DNA of 57,346 nucleotides. Origin: Rhodoplanes elegans (lineage in GTDB: Bacteria; Pseudomonadota; Alphaproteobacteria; Rhizobiales; Xanthobacteraceae). The stretch covers positions 1 through 57,346 of the forward strand of contig NZ_NHSK01000106.1 in assembly GCF_016653355.1 (NCBI RefSeq). The letters run 5' to 3'. The position numbers and the translations under genes are program-made. This document shows, piece after piece, positions 43,580 to 53,574 of the stretch (its first letter is position 1; each line of letters starts with the position of its first letter). The notes beneath the pieces were generated by a model. That model had not been told where the DNA came from. It saw only the letters and a list, made by a program, of their open reading frames with translations, and made no database searches.

Positions 43580-46500
43580 TCACAACTCGCTCGCGCTCGG
43601 CGCGCCGGCGGTGCGCGGCGGCGCGCCGTTGGCGGACACCTCGTCGCGGGATGGACCCTTGAAGACGCGCCGGACCACGACGAACAGCAGGGGCACCAGG
43701 AAGATGCCCAGCAGGGTCGACGCCAGCATGCCGCCCATCACGCCGATGCCGATCGAATTCTGCGCCGCCGAGCCGGCGCCGCTGGCCATGACCAGCGGCG
43801 CGACGCCGAGAATGAATGCGAACGACGTCATCAGGATCGGCCGCAGCCGTTGCCGTGCGGCGAGCAAGGTGGCGCGATACAATCCCAGCCCCGCCTGCTG
43901 CCGCGCGATGGCGAACTCGATGATCAGGATGGCGTTCTTGGCCGCGAGACCGATCGTCGTCAGGAGACCGACCTTGAAGTACACGTCGTTGGTCTGACCG
44001 AACATCAGCGCGGCTCCCAGCGCGCCGAACACGCCGACCGGCACCGACAGCATCACGGCGAACGGGATCGACCAGCTCTCGTAGAGCGCCGCCAGACACA
44101 GGAACACCACGAGGATGGAGATCGCGTACAGCGACGTCGCCTGGCTGCCAGAGAGCTGTTCCTGCCGCGACAGCGCGGTCCATTCGTGCCCGAAGCCGGC
44201 CGGCAGCCCGGCGACGAGGCGATCGATCTCCGCCATCGCGGCACCGGAGCTGACGGACGGCGCAGCGTCGCCCTGGATCTGGACCGCGGCTGCCCCGTTG
44301 TAGCGCTCGAGCCGCGGCGAGCCGAAGGTCCAGCGGCCGGATGCGAAGGCCGAGAACGGGACCATCGTGCCCGAGCTGTTGCGGACATACCAGAGATTCA
44401 GATCCTCCGGCTGCATCCGGAAGTCCGGCGCCGACTGCAGATAGACCCGCTTGACGCGACCACGGTCGATGAAGTCGTTGACGTAGCTGCTGCCCCACGC
44501 GATCGACAGCGTCGAATTGACGTCGGCGAGATTGAGCCCGAGAGCGCTCGCCTTCTCCTGATCGATGTCGATCGAAAATTGCGGCGTATCGTCCTGCCCA
44601 TTGGGCCGGGTCCCGCTCAGGAGCCGGCTCCGACCGGCGGCGCCGAGCAGCTGATCGCGTACGGCCATCAGCTTGTCGTGCCCGGCGCCGTTGATGTCCT
44701 TCAGATAGAAATCGAAACCGTTGCTGGTTCCGAGCCCTTCGATCGCCGGCGGCGCCAGCGCGAACACCTTTGCGTCGCGAATGCCGGCGAACACCGCCAT
44801 GGTCCGTTCGGCCACGGCTCTGGCGGACAGGTGGGCGTCTTTGCGTTCGGCGAAGTCCCTCAGACGCACGAAGGCCATGCCGACATTCTGGCCGGACCCG
44901 GAGAACGAAAAGCCCGTCACCGTCATGAGGCCATCCACCGCCTTGGTCTCGTGATCGAGGAAATGGCGGGTGACCTTGTCGAGCACGCGCTCCGTGCGGT
45001 CCGTGGTGGCGCCGACCGGCAACTGCACTGACACCATCAGCAGGCCTTGGTCCTCTTCCGGTAGGAACGAAGTCGGCAGGCGAATGAACAGCGCGCCGGC
45101 GGCGACGATGACGAGCACGAAGGCGGCGAGCCCGTACGGTGGGCGCCGCAGCATGGCGCGCGTGCCGGCGTGATACGCGCGCGTGCCGCGGTCCAGCGCA
45201 CGGTCGAACCATCGGAAGGGGCCGATCTTCTCGTCGTGCGGCCTCGGCGGCCGAAGAACCGTCGCGCACAAGGCCGGGGTCAACACCAGCGCGACGATCA
45301 TCGACAGCACCATCGCGGAGACGATCGTCACCGCAAACTGCCGGTAGATCACCCCGACCGAACCGCCGAAGAACGCCATCGGCACGAACACCGCCGACAA
45401 CACCGTGGTGATGCCGATCAGCGCGCCGGTGATCTCCGTCATCGATCGGAGCGTGGCCTCGCGCGGCGACAACCCCTCGTCATGCATGACGCGTTCGACG
45501 TTCTCGACGACCACGATCGCGTCGTCGACCAGAAGGCCGATCGCCAGCACCATGGCGAACATGGTGAGCGTGTTGATCGAATAGCCGGCCAGCGCGAGCA
45601 CGCCGAAGGTTCCGAGCAGCACGACCGGCACCGCCAGCGTCGGAATCAGCGTGGCGCGGAAGTTCTGCAGGAACACCAGCATCACGACGAAGACGAGGAC
45701 GATCGCCTCGACCAGGGTGCGGGTGACGTCGCTGATGGAGATCTCGACGAAGGGCGTGGTGTCGTAAGGATAGACGACTTTCAGCCCTCGCGGCAATGTC
45801 GGCGCGAGCCGGTCGATGGTCTCCTTGACGGCGGCGGCCGTCCGGATCGCGTTGGCGCCGGTTGCGAGATTGATGGCCAATCCGGTCGCCGGCAGGCCGT
45901 TGTAGGTCGACGAGCTCGTGTAGTCCTCCGCGCCGAGCTCGACGGTGGCGACATCGTTGATGCGGACCATCGACCCGTCGGCGTCGCTCTTGACGACGAT
46001 GGCGCGGAACTGCGCCGGTGTCTGCAGCCGGCCCTGCGCGGTGACGGTCGCGTTGAGCTGCTGCCCCTTGCGCGCCGGCAGGCCGCCGAGCTGACCGGCC
46101 GACACCTGGGTGTTCTGGGCCTGAATCGCCGCCGCGATATCGGCCGGCGTCAGCGCGTATTTCAGCAGCTTTTCCGGATCGAGCCAGATCCGCATCGCGT
46201 AGCCGCCGCCGAACAATTGCGTGTTGCCGACCCCGTCGACGCGCTTGAGCGCGTCGTTGAGCGAGCTCTTCACATAGTCGGCGATGTCGGTCTCGCTCGA
46301 CTTGCCGTCGGTCGAGACGAAGCCGACGATCATCAGAAAGCCGTTGGTCGATTTGGTGACCGAGAGTCCGGTGGTCTGGACGATCGACGGCAGCAGCGCG
46401 GTGACGAGCTGCAGCTTGTTCTGCACCTGCATCTGCGCGACATCCGGATTGGCCCTGTTCGTGAAGGTGATCGTGATCTCGGCCTGGCCGCTCGAGGTCG

Positions 46501-46747
46501 ACGACGCCGTCATGTAGTCAAGGTTGTCGAGGCCGGTCATGCCTTGCTCGATGACCTTGGTCACCGAGCTCTCGACCGTCTGCGCGTCAGCGCCCGGATA
46601 GCTCGCGCTGATCTGGATCGTCGGCGGCGCGATCTCGGGATACTGCGACACCGGCAGCATGATCAGCGCCAGCAGCCCGCCGAGCATGATCACGATCGCG
46701 ATCACCCAGGCGAAGATCGGCCTCTTGATGAAGAACGCGGAGATCAT
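43580..46747 (-). CDS. RND multidrug efflux pump, AcrB/AdeB-like (HAE1)
   Basis: 1055 aa, normal for hydrophobe/amphiphile RND pumps. It starts '[20 protein letters not shown]' (first helix). Helix 4 holds the proton-relay Asp pair in '[19 protein letters not shown]', and helix 10 has the Lys in '[13 protein letters not shown]'. Two large periplasmic loops are present. It exports drugs, dyes or detergents across the inner membrane as a trimer. The gene overlaps the adaptor by four bases (ATGA). The regulators divergent at 48672 resemble AdeRS, which controls AdeABC in Acinetobacter, so this pump is likely induced through them. Confidence 0.93.
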   Translation of the reverse strand: MISAFFIKRPIFAWVIAIVIMLGGLLALIMLPVSQYPEIAPPTIQISASYPGADAQTVESSVTKVIEQGMTGLDNLDYMTASSTSSGQAEITITFTNRANPDVAQMQVQNKLQLVTALLPSIVQTTGLSVTKSTNGFLMIVGFVSTDGKSSETDIADYVKSSLNDALKRVDGVGNTQLFGGGYAMRIWLDPEKLLKYALTPADIAAAIQAQNTQVSAGQLGGLPARKGQQLNATVTAQGRLQTPAQFRAIVVKSDADGSMVRINDVATVELGAEDYTSSSTYNGLPATGLAINLATGANAIRTAAAVKETIDRLAPTLPRGLKVVYPYDTTPFVEISISDVTRTLVEAIVLVFVVMLVFLQNFRATLIPTLAVPVVLLGTFGVLALAGYSINTLTMFAMVLAIGLLVDDAIVVVENVERVMHDEGLSPREATLRSMTEITGALIGITTVLSAVFVPMAFFGGSVGVIYRQFAVTIVSAMVLSMIVALVLTPALCATVLRPPRPHDEKIGPFRWFDRALDRGTRAYHAGTRAMLRRPPYGLAAFVLVIVAAGALFIRLPTSFLPEEDQGLLMVSVQLPVGATTDRTERVLDKVTRHFLDHETKAVDGLMTVTGFSFSGSGQNVGMAFVRLRDFAERKDAHLSARAVAERTMAVFAGIRDAKVFALAPPAIEGLGTSNGFDFYLKDINGAGHDKLMAVRDQLLGAAGRSRLLSGTRPNGQDDTPQFSIDIDQEKASALGLNLADVNSTLSIAWGSSYVNDFIDRGRVKRVYLQSAPDFRMQPEDLNLWYVRNSSGTMVPFSAFASGRWTFGSPRLERYNGAAAVQIQGDAAPSVSSGAAMAEIDRLVAGLPAGFGHEWTALSRQEQLSGSQATSLYAISILVVFLCLAALYESWSIPFAVMLSVPVGVFGALGAALMFGQTNDVYFKVGLLTTIGLAAKNAILIIEFAIARQQAGLGLYRATLLAARQRLRPILMTSFAFILGVAPLVMASGAGSAAQNSIGIGVMGGMLASTLLGIFLVPLLFVVVRRVFKGPSRDEVSANGAPPRTAGAPSASEL

Positions 46748-47961
46748 GGCTCCGCTCCCGGACGGGCGGCGCGTCGCTGCGGCGGCAGCCGTCCGAGCAC
46801 CTCGCCGGTCTTGTCGTCGACCACGACTTCGGCGCCGGTGGCCGTCTGCCCGGGACGCACATGCTGCGTGCCTTCGACGATCACCCGATCGCCGTCGCGA
46901 ACGCCGGCCCCGATCAGCCAGTTGTTGCCAACGCTGCGGATCACGGACAGAACGCGCTCCTCGGCCTTGCCGTCCTGGTCGAGGAACATCGCGATCGCCT
47001 CCCCCTTCGTGTTCCGGGTGACGGCGCGCTGCGGCACCAGGAAGCTGTCCGGCGCCACGCCTTCTTCGACGATGGCGCGTACATACATGCCCGGCAGCAG
47101 CAGTCGCTGCGGATTGGGAAACACGGCTCGCAACGTCACCGTCCCGGTGCTGGTGCTGACATTGGCCTCGGAGAACCCGAGCTTGCCGGCCAGCGGATAG
47201 ATCGTGCCGTTTTCCAGCTTGAGCTTCACCGCGACATGCGAGCCGCTCACTTTCAGGCGCCCGGAATCGATCGCCTGCCGCAGGTTCAGCAGGTTGGTGC
47301 TGGACTGAATGACGTCGACGAAGATCGGATCGAGCGTACGGATCGTGGTCAGCAATCCGGTCTGGCCGGCCGTGACCAGCGCGCCGGGCGTCAAGGACGA
47401 GCGGTCGGTCCGGCCGCCGATCGGCGCCTTGATGGTCGTGTAGTCGAGATTGATCCTGGCTGTCTCGACGGAAGCCTTGGCAGTGGCCACCTCCGCCTTC
47501 GCGTGCGCGAGCGCAGCGACCGCATCGTCGAAATCCTGCTTGCTGACGGCGCTCTGCTTGACGAGGCCCTGATAGCGCTCGGCCTTCGCCTGCGCGCTGG
47601 GCACGGTGGCCTCCGCCTTCTGCAAGGCGGCGACAGCGCTGTCATAGGCTGCCTTGTAGGGCGCGGGGTCGATCTGATAGAGCGACGCGCCCTCGGCGAC
47701 CTCGCTGCCCTCCTCGAACAGACGCTGCTGAACGATGCCCGAGACTTGAGGGCGGACCTCGGCCGTCTGGGAGGCGACGACGCGGCCGGGAAGCTCCGCC
47801 GTCATCACCACCGCCTGCGAGCGCAGCGTCACGACGCCGACCTCCGGACGAACGACGTCAGCGGAATCGCTACTGCGATCGCTCGGCCGAGGCTCGCAGC
47901 CGGCAAGCGCCACGACACACGCGAGAGCCGCGATCGCGACAACCGTTGAATGGGACGACAC
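46744..47961 (-). CDS. RND periplasmic adaptor lipoprotein (AcrA/AdeA-like)
   Basis: 405 aa. Lipoprotein signal with lipobox 'VVALAGC'. The adaptor layout follows: '[20 protein letters not shown]' lipoyl half, an alpha-helical hairpin (about 95-165), '[20 protein letters not shown]', then beta-barrel and membrane-proximal domains. It bridges the AcrB-type pump and an outer-membrane channel. It starts at GTG 47961 with a weak ribosome binding site. First gene of the operon, divergent from the AdeRS-like genes. Confidence 0.9.
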   Translation of the reverse strand: MSSHSTVVAIAALACVVALAGCEPRPSDRSSDSADVVRPEVGVVTLRSQAVVMTAELPGRVVASQTAEVRPQVSGIVQQRLFEEGSEVAEGASLYQIDPAPYKAAYDSAVAALQKAEATVPSAQAKAERYQGLVKQSAVSKQDFDDAVAALAHAKAEVATAKASVETARINLDYTTIKAPIGGRTDRSSLTPGALVTAGQTGLLTTIRTLDPIFVDVIQSSTNLLNLRQAIDSGRLKVSGSHVAVKLKLENGTIYPLAGKLGFSEANVSTSTGTVTLRAVFPNPQRLLLPGMYVRAIVEEGVAPDSFLVPQRAVTRNTKGEAIAMFLDQDGKAEERVLSVIRSVGNNWLIGAGVRDGDRVIVEGTQHVRPGQTATGAEVVVDDKTGEVLGRLPPQRRAARPGAEP

Positions 47962-48275
47962 GCGTTTTCAGTCTCGAGGCAGTGCGACGGGGGACACCCA
48001 GCCGGAGCGTCGGGCGATGCGATGACGTGAGGCTTATCCGCAGCGCATTGGCCGCGTGTGGAGGCTTTGTGCAGATTTGATGGAGACGGCCCCCCGGCAG
48101 CCGCCCGAAACGCCTCGTCGGTCGCTGGATCGTATGACAATTCAATACTTTACAACAGGCTCCGGAAACTGGGTGGCGGGCCCGGCGAGGCGTCCCCGCC
48201 TTGGGAATTTGGACGCGATCTGCGCTAAGACGAGACAGGTAGCCGATCGCGACGTGTGAGGACCTCTGTGATCCG
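47962..48275. other. Divergent control region of the RND operon
   Basis: No gene. On the minus strand TTGTAA (48150-48155) and TACGAT (48129-48134), 15 bases apart, are a possible but short-spaced promoter about 170 bases before the adaptor. The stretch around 48135-48160 is unusually AT-rich for this window. Confidence 0.35.
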
Positions 48276-48461
48276 ATGGGAAAGCTGCTTCTGAATGCTG
48301 CAGTGCTGATGAGCGCGCTGACCCTGTGGAATGGCAATGCGGTAACGATGCCATCTGACCATGGGCTGCACGCGCCGGATGTGATCCGAGCGGACTGGCA
48401 ATGCGGCCCGCGGCTGGCATGCCACGTTCTCGGGATGCTGCTGGCCCAACCGGCGGCTTGA
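48276..48461 (+). CDS. Possible small secreted protein
   Basis: 61 aa: 'MGKLLLNAAVLMSALTLWNG' looks like a signal peptide, and two Cys follow in the mature part. The ribosome binding site is distant (GAGGA about 14 bases upstream). I do not recognise it. It sits between the RND operon and its two-component genes. Confidence 0.35.
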   Translation: MGKLLLNAAVLMSALTLWNGNAVTMPSDHGLHAPDVIRADWQCGPRLACHVLGMLLAQPAA

Positions 48462-48671
48462 CTACAGGTTGTCTTTCGGTCGTACCACTATGATCGCGGC
48501 CGTGCCTACGATTTGAACGAGGAACCTGGCTGGCGCCATGACCGGCCACTCGCACGATGACGATGTTCCCTACGCATGCAACCGGTCGTGGACGATCGAA
48601 CGGGATGCGCTCCAGGCTCTGCCGATCCGGAAGCTTGCGAGGATCGGGGCGGTTCTGATGGACGACGAAAC

Positions 48672-49358
48672 ATGAACGAACTCATTCTCATCGCTGAAGA
48701 TGAGCCGGAAATCGCAAAGATACTCGACGCCTATCTGGTACGTGAGGGATTCCGCACCGTGAATGCGGCCGATGGCCAGACTGCACTCGATCAGCACGCG
48801 ATCCTGAAACCGAATCTCGTTCTTCTCGATGTGAAGATGCCCAAGATCGACGGCTGGGACGTCCTCGCCGAATTGCGTCGTCGGGGCGAAACGCCGATCA
48901 TCATGATCACGGCGCTCGATCAGGATCTCGATCGCCTGCAAGGGCTACGTCTCGGTGCCGACGACTATGTGGTCAAGCCGTTCAACCCGCTCGAGATCGT
49001 CGCCCGCGCCAAGGCAGTTCTGCGACGGTCGGGGCACGCGGCCAGTCGAGCGATTCTTCGCATCGGCAAGCTCGAGGTCGACCTCGAGAGCCATCTGGCG
49101 AAGGTGCACGGCGATGACGTCTCGGTGCCGCTGCAATTGACCCTGACGGAGTTCCGACTGCTGGCGCACATGGCAAAGGCACCGATGCGGGCCTTCGGGC
49201 GGCACGAGCTGATCGACGCCTGCCTCCCGGGCGGCGATGCGCTGGAGCGGACGGTTGACAGTCACGTCAGCAATCTGCGCCGCAAGCTCGACCAGGCCGG
49301 CGCGACGGGCATGATGTCGGTGGTGCGCGGGATCGGCTATCGGCTGACGACTGCATGA
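48672..49358 (+). CDS. AdeR-like response regulator (BaeR/AdeR group)
   Basis: 228 aa OmpR type. 'LILIAEDEPEIAKILDAYLV' holds the acidic pocket, the phosphoacceptor Asp is in 'LVLLDVKMPKIDGWD', and the Lys is in 'ADDYVVKPFNPLEIVARA'. The segment 'ITALDQDLDRLQGLRLGADD' and the C-terminal 'DALERTVDSHVSNLRRKL' are, from memory, close to Acinetobacter AdeR. The start at 48672 gives the standard receiver; the frame is open from 48576. The next gene overlaps by four bases. The obvious target is the divergent RND operon. Confidence 0.87.
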   Translation: MNELILIAEDEPEIAKILDAYLVREGFRTVNAADGQTALDQHAILKPNLVLLDVKMPKIDGWDVLAELRRRGETPIIMITALDQDLDRLQGLRLGADDYVVKPFNPLEIVARAKAVLRRSGHAASRAILRIGKLEVDLESHLAKVHGDDVSVPLQLTLTEFRLLAHMAKAPMRAFGRHELIDACLPGGDALERTVDSHVSNLRRKLDQAGATGMMSVVRGIGYRLTTA

Positions 49359-50485
49359 GACGCGATCGCCTCAGCCGACAGATCACGCTGTCGATGAGCA
49401 TCGTCGCCGCCATCGCGGTGCTGATGGCTTTCGTCGGCACGTTCATTTTCTACGGCATCTATCTCACCTGGTTCCCACCGCCTCCGGGCCCGCCGTCGCT
49501 GTTGCCGGAAGCACCCGACTTCGTGCTGATCGCGGTTTTCCTCTTGCTCGGCCTCGCCATCGCGATCCACGCTGCGCTTCGGCTGACGCGGCGAATTCTT
49601 GCACCGCTCAACTCGCTGGCCGAAGGCGCGCGCAAGATCGCGGCCGGCGATCTGACCGCGCGGGCGGTGGCCGGCGATCGCTCGCTCGGCGAGACCGCCC
49701 AGCTGGTCGACGACTTCAATGTGATGGCTCAACGGCTGCAGGACGTGGCGAAATCGATGACGTCGTGGAACGCTACGATCGCGCACGAGCTCCGTACGCC
49801 GCTGACGATCCTGCGCGGCCGCCTGCAGGGCCTCACCGATGGCGTGTTCGAACCGAGCGACGAGCTGTTCAGGAGCTTGCTGGCCCAGGTGGAGAGCCTG
49901 TCGCGTCTCGTCGATGATCTGCGGATCGTGACCCTCTCGGACACCCTGCGCCTGGACGTGCGTATCGAGCCGGTGGATCTCGTGGCGGAAGTGTCGCAGG
50001 CGGTCGATGCGATGCGCCCGGCCTTGATCGATGCAGGGTTCTCCGTCCAGCTGACGACCTCGCCAGTGACGCTGTCGTGCGACGGCGTGCGGATCCGGCA
50101 GGCGCTGCTCGCGCTTCTGGAGAACGCGCGCCGCTACGCGAGGCCCGGGCGACTCGAGGTCGTGCTGCATCCGGAGGACGCGGCCGTCGTGCTGTCCGTC
50201 GAGGACGAGGGGCCGGGGTTGAGCGTCGAATTCGCCGCGCGAGCGTTCGATGCGTTCGCACGAGCCGAACCGTCCCGTTCCCGACAATTCGGCGGGTCCG
50301 GCCTCGGCTTGTCGGTGGTCCGCGCGATCGCCGAAGCGCATGGGGGACAAGCGCAATATCGTAGATCGAGCACCGGCGGCTCGGTTTTCGAGATCGTTCT
50401 TCCGGTTCGCAACCCCGATGTAGGATCGGTGCGAGTTTCGTCGAGTGTCGGATACACGAGTCGGATTGGGCCGACCCCGTCCTGA
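49355..50485 (+). CDS. AdeS-like sensor histidine kinase
   Basis: 376 aa. Two helices (about 10-33 and 52-72) with a very short periplasmic loop rich in Pro ('WFPPPPGPPSLLPEAP'), HAMP, then H-box 'WNATIAHELRTPLTILRGRL' with 'LQGLTDGVFEPSDELFRSLL' after it, a segment I recall as shared with AdeS. N-box 'ALLENARRYARPG', 'DEGPGL' and 'GGSGLGLSVV' complete the kinase. The tiny loop suggests it senses within the membrane. Paired with 48672. Confidence 0.87.
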   Translation: MRRDRLSRQITLSMSIVAAIAVLMAFVGTFIFYGIYLTWFPPPPGPPSLLPEAPDFVLIAVFLLLGLAIAIHAALRLTRRILAPLNSLAEGARKIAAGDLTARAVAGDRSLGETAQLVDDFNVMAQRLQDVAKSMTSWNATIAHELRTPLTILRGRLQGLTDGVFEPSDELFRSLLAQVESLSRLVDDLRIVTLSDTLRLDVRIEPVDLVAEVSQAVDAMRPALIDAGFSVQLTTSPVTLSCDGVRIRQALLALLENARRYARPGRLEVVLHPEDAAVVLSVEDEGPGLSVEFAARAFDAFARAEPSRSRQFGGSGLGLSVVRAIAEAHGGQAQYRRSSTGGSVFEIVLPVRNPDVGSVRVSSSVGYTSRIGPTPS

Positions 50486-50547
50486 GCCGTCATCCGGGTC
50501 TGCTCCAGGCGCTTCGAACAGATCGAAGGAAATCAACGGCCTGCGGC

Positions 50548-52017
50548 TCACGTCGGCCACTTGGCTTTCTCGCGCAGGCCCAGGGCCGCGTCGCGTGCCT
50601 CGGTGACGACCTTACCGTGATCCAGCGCCGTGTAGGCGCCGGCTCGGCGCAGGATGCGGCCGTCGACCATCACGGTATCGACATTGGTCGGCAACGCGCG
50701 TGCGACGACCGTCTCGTAGGGATCGCTCATCGGCGCCAAATTCGGGTCGCCGACGCGGATCAGCACCAGGTCGGCGCGCTTGCCGGGTGTGATGGAGCCG
50801 GTCCGGTCGGCGATGCCGAGATCGACGGCGCCGTCGATGGTGGCGAGCTGCAACAGACGTTTCAGGGTGAGCGGGACCTTGGCGCCGATGCGATGCTGGT
50901 GGAGGGCGAACAGCAGGCGCATGGACGCGAACGGATCGACGCTCGCCGAGGCGACATGGTCGGTCGACAGGCTCACCTTGACGCCCGCCTCCAGGAGCTC
51001 GCCGAGCTGGATGACGCCGAGCTGCGAGGCGCGGCGGGCCTCGAGCTGTGGCGACATCGAGTAGCTCACGCCGCGCTCCTTCAGGATGGCGCGCTCCTCC
51101 GGCGTGGTCAGCAGCGGGTGGACGAGCTGCACGTCGGGGCCGAGCAGGCCGGCCTTCTCCAGCTCGGTGATCGGGCTCGCACCGGACGTGTGCATGGTGA
51201 TCGGGACGCCGAGCGCACGGGCGCCGTCCCAGTCACGCTTGATGTTCTCGATGGTCAGGATGCCGCGCGACGCGGTGGCGGCGGAGCCGCCGATGGTCAT
51301 GGCGCCGAGATTGCGCGAGCAGATGCCGAGCGTGAGCAAGCCCGCCGGGTCCGGCATCCAGTCCTTCTTCACACGCGCGAGGCCGGCGAAGTCCATCGGC
51401 GCGTCGTCCGCAAGGCCGACCGGGGTCCCGTAGGCCAGTCGGCCCCGGATGCCGACGTCACGCATCGCGGAGAGCTCGGCGTCGGCGTGGTCGGGACTGC
51501 GGGTGTTGTGCGCCCAGTTGTGGACCGTGGTGACGCCGGCGGCGAGCGCCTCGGCGGCGCCGAGCCGGGCCGATCGATAGGCATCCTCTGGCGCCATCAG
51601 CGGACCGAGGCGCGCCGTCACCGGGAAGTAGCCGAGGGCCGGGACGTCGGCCCGGACGAACAGCCGGAACATGCTGTTCCACAGATGGAAGTGGGTGTCG
51701 ATGAAGCCCGGGAGGCAGATCGTGCCGGTGCCGTCGATCACCTGGGCGGCCGGCGCGTCGATCCTTTCGGCGACCGCCACGATGGCGCCGTCGCGCACGT
51801 GGACGTCGCCGGCGGCGAGATCCGGCACGGCCGGGTCCATGGTCAGGACGGTGGCGCCGCGGATCACGACCTCGCCTCGGGGTGGCAGCGGCGCGGGCGG
51901 GGCACTCGCCGACCGCGACGGCTGTTGCGCCAGGAGCCGGCGCGGCATCAGGGCCGCGCCGCCCAATGCGGATGCCCCCAGCAACAGCCGGCGTCGGCTG
52001 AACGACGTGTCGATCAT
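50548..52017 (-). CDS. Tat-exported amidohydrolase (deaminase/chlorohydrolase-like)
   Basis: 489 aa. Twin-arginine signal 'FSRRRLLLGASALGGAALM', then the small beta-sandwich and metal-dependent TIM barrel of the ATZ/TRZ/SAH-deaminase group. Metal His pair in 'PGFIDTHFHLWNSMF', further His in 'ITMHTSGAS', and Asp in 'SLSTDHVASAS'. It would deaminate or hydrolyse a heterocyclic compound in the periplasm; periplasmic members are less common. ATG 52017 follows GGAGGACC closely; the upstream in-frame start at 52122 gives no signal. Monocistronic. Confidence 0.85.
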   Translation of the reverse strand: MIDTSFSRRRLLLGASALGGAALMPRRLLAQQPSRSASAPPAPLPPRGEVVIRGATVLTMDPAVPDLAAGDVHVRDGAIVAVAERIDAPAAQVIDGTGTICLPGFIDTHFHLWNSMFRLFVRADVPALGYFPVTARLGPLMAPEDAYRSARLGAAEALAAGVTTVHNWAHNTRSPDHADAELSAMRDVGIRGRLAYGTPVGLADDAPMDFAGLARVKKDWMPDPAGLLTLGICSRNLGAMTIGGSAATASRGILTIENIKRDWDGARALGVPITMHTSGASPITELEKAGLLGPDVQLVHPLLTTPEERAILKERGVSYSMSPQLEARRASQLGVIQLGELLEAGVKVSLSTDHVASASVDPFASMRLLFALHQHRIGAKVPLTLKRLLQLATIDGAVDLGIADRTGSITPGKRADLVLIRVGDPNLAPMSDPYETVVARALPTNVDTVMVDGRILRRAGAYTALDHGKVVTEARDAALGLREKAKWPT

Positions 52018-52237
52018 GACGGTCCTCCCATGGGTGATCCCGAGTCGCGCCCCCCACCGTCGGCCGTTCGGCAGGGCGAGGCGCTCCGGCGATTCGGATT
52101 TTTGACTATGGGAAAGTGGCACGGGCCGTCGACCTACGGCAAGATCGCCGGCGCGCCGAATCCGCGGCGGCGCGAGCGCTGCCGGGCTTCCGGTGGCGGC
52201 GACGCGAGCAGATCATGAAGGAGATCGGCGTCCAGGA
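52018..52237. other. Gap before the DUF892 pseudogene; nothing seen
   Basis: Promoter of the amidohydrolase on the minus strand is expected here. The N-terminal 60 or so residues of the DUF892 gene cannot be found in any frame. Confidence 0.4.
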
Positions 52238-52659
52238 TGTTCAGAACTGCGCTCGAAGATCGAGACGCATCTGGAGCAGACGAGGAGCCAGGCGGATCGC
52301 CTGCGCAGCTGCATCGAACGGCAAGCGGGCAGCACATCCACCTTCACGGACACGACCGCTCGGGTTCTCGGTCTCGGTCAGGCGCTCACCGGTGTGTTGA
52401 CGAGCGACGGGTGGTTAAGGCATCGGTCGCCAGCTTCGCCTTCGAGTAGATGGAAATCGCGATCTACAAAGCGCTCGTCGCTGCGGCGGAGAGCGTCGGC
52501 GATCTCGCAAGGAGCAAGGAGGTCTGCCAGCAGATTCTCACGGAAGAGCAGGAACTGGCTGCCTGGTTGGACGAGAACCTGCCGGGCATTACCCGCGCCT
52601 TTCTGGCCCGGGATGCATCGGCAACACGAGCCGGAGGCTCATTGGTTGGAGCATCTTGA
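52238..52659 (+). pseudogene. Broken ferritin-like DUF892 (YciE-type) gene
   Basis: Fragments 'ELRSKIETHLEQTRSQADRL', 'TTARVLGLGQALTGVL', 'VVKASVASFAFE' and 'MEIAIYKALVAAAESVGDLA' follow the order of DUF892 ferritin-like stress proteins. The frame breaks at about 52409 (one base missing between GAC and GTGGTT). TAG at 52447-52449 interrupts at 'SFAFE*MEIA', where relatives usually have Gln or His. The N-terminus is missing. The tail 'CQQILTEEQELAAWLDENLP' is intact to 52659. Clearly dead. Confidence 0.75.
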
Positions 52660-52761
52660 TCGACGGCGTGGCGGTCGAAATCGAACCACCACGCCGCTCA
52701 TCATCGTTCTGATGCCAATGCCTCGATCCCGGACGGGGAGCGCTCGCCGCCTGTGGAGGTG

Positions 52762-53001
52762 TCAGAACGACTTGAAGTTGCACTTCATGGCCGGGACCAC
52801 GATGATCTTGCCAGTAGCCGGATTGAACCGCGTGTCCTTGCCGAAGACGCACGCCTTGCCGTCGAGCTTCCCGTCATCGTGGAGGGTCTTGCCGGTCTCC
52901 TGATCGAAGACCTTGAAACGCTGTGGGCGGGCGTCGGCCGAATCGGCGACAGTGGTCAGCACCAGGGCGGCGGCGGCGAAAGCGAGCACGGCACGGGTCA
53001 T
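52762..53001 (-). CDS. Small secreted protein, unknown family
   Basis: 79 aa. Signal peptide 'LAFAAAALVLTTVADSADA', mature part about 55 residues with two Cys ('KACVFGKDTRFN', 'PAMKCNFKSF') that could form a disulphide. The pattern 'QRFKVFDQETGKTLHDDGKL' is not one I recognise. A GGAGG lies nine bases before ATG 53001; the larger frame from 53211 lacks a signal. It lies between two pseudogene regions and appears intact. Confidence 0.7.
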   Translation of the reverse strand: MTRAVLAFAAAALVLTTVADSADARPQRFKVFDQETGKTLHDDGKLDGKACVFGKDTRFNPATGKIIVVPAMKCNFKSF

Positions 53002-53293
53002 CGGAGCCTCCGAGGGGTTGGGCTTCATGTCGAAGCATGTTCGTATTGATGCCTTGTGCCGGACCTCCGGACCGTGACCTTCCTCACATTGCCTCCGACC
53101 ATCAGCAGCGGTTTCGACGATCGGGCGCTGCCCGATGTTGACGGTAATTCGAAGGGGTTTCCTGAGCGACTGGAAGCAGCCCAGTGTCGAGGCCGAGGTT
53201 CGGGCCACCATTGCCGTAGTTTTTCAGGCTACCGCGGACGGCCATGCGCTGAATGCGTCGCTGCGGGTGCGGCTCGCCAGCGCATCTGATCAG
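53002..53293. other. No gene seen; left side of the recombinase region
   Basis: A plus-strand frame (53135-53326) runs into the duplicated hydrolase tail, so it is a chance fusion. Nothing else recognisable. Confidence 0.4.
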
Positions 53294-53421
53294 ATCGAGG
53301 ACGCCGCGAAGGCGCTCACGAAGTGACGGCACGCTGGAGAGGAGGCACGTCGTTCGCGGCGTGCTCCTCGCCCCATGCATCCTTCATGGACAGGTCGGCG
53401 CGGTCACAGGCTGCGCGCATG
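53294..53421 (+). repeat. 128-base duplicated segment, right copy (hydrolase tail only)
   Basis: Matches 17929-18056 with about seven differences and no gaps. Only the last ten codons of the hydrolase (IEDAAKALTK, then TGA) are present; the rest of the gene is absent. The copy ends about 150 bases before the DUF3489 gene. Confidence 0.85.
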
Positions 53422-53574
53422 GGCGCCGGCCAGTGGACGCCGATGACGATCCCGCAGGCCCGGGACACACCATGACGGCGGTGGTGCCCGCGAAAAGCGG
53501 CTGGGGTTCCCGCCGCCCCAGCCACTCGATTTGCGGACCGCGACGGCAAGCTCACCGACTCCCAGCTCGTCTTA

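Noticed and set aside
50617-52218. 533-codon plus-strand frame opposite the amidohydrolase
   Set aside because: Shadow; the minus strand has the Tat signal and metal-binding His pair.
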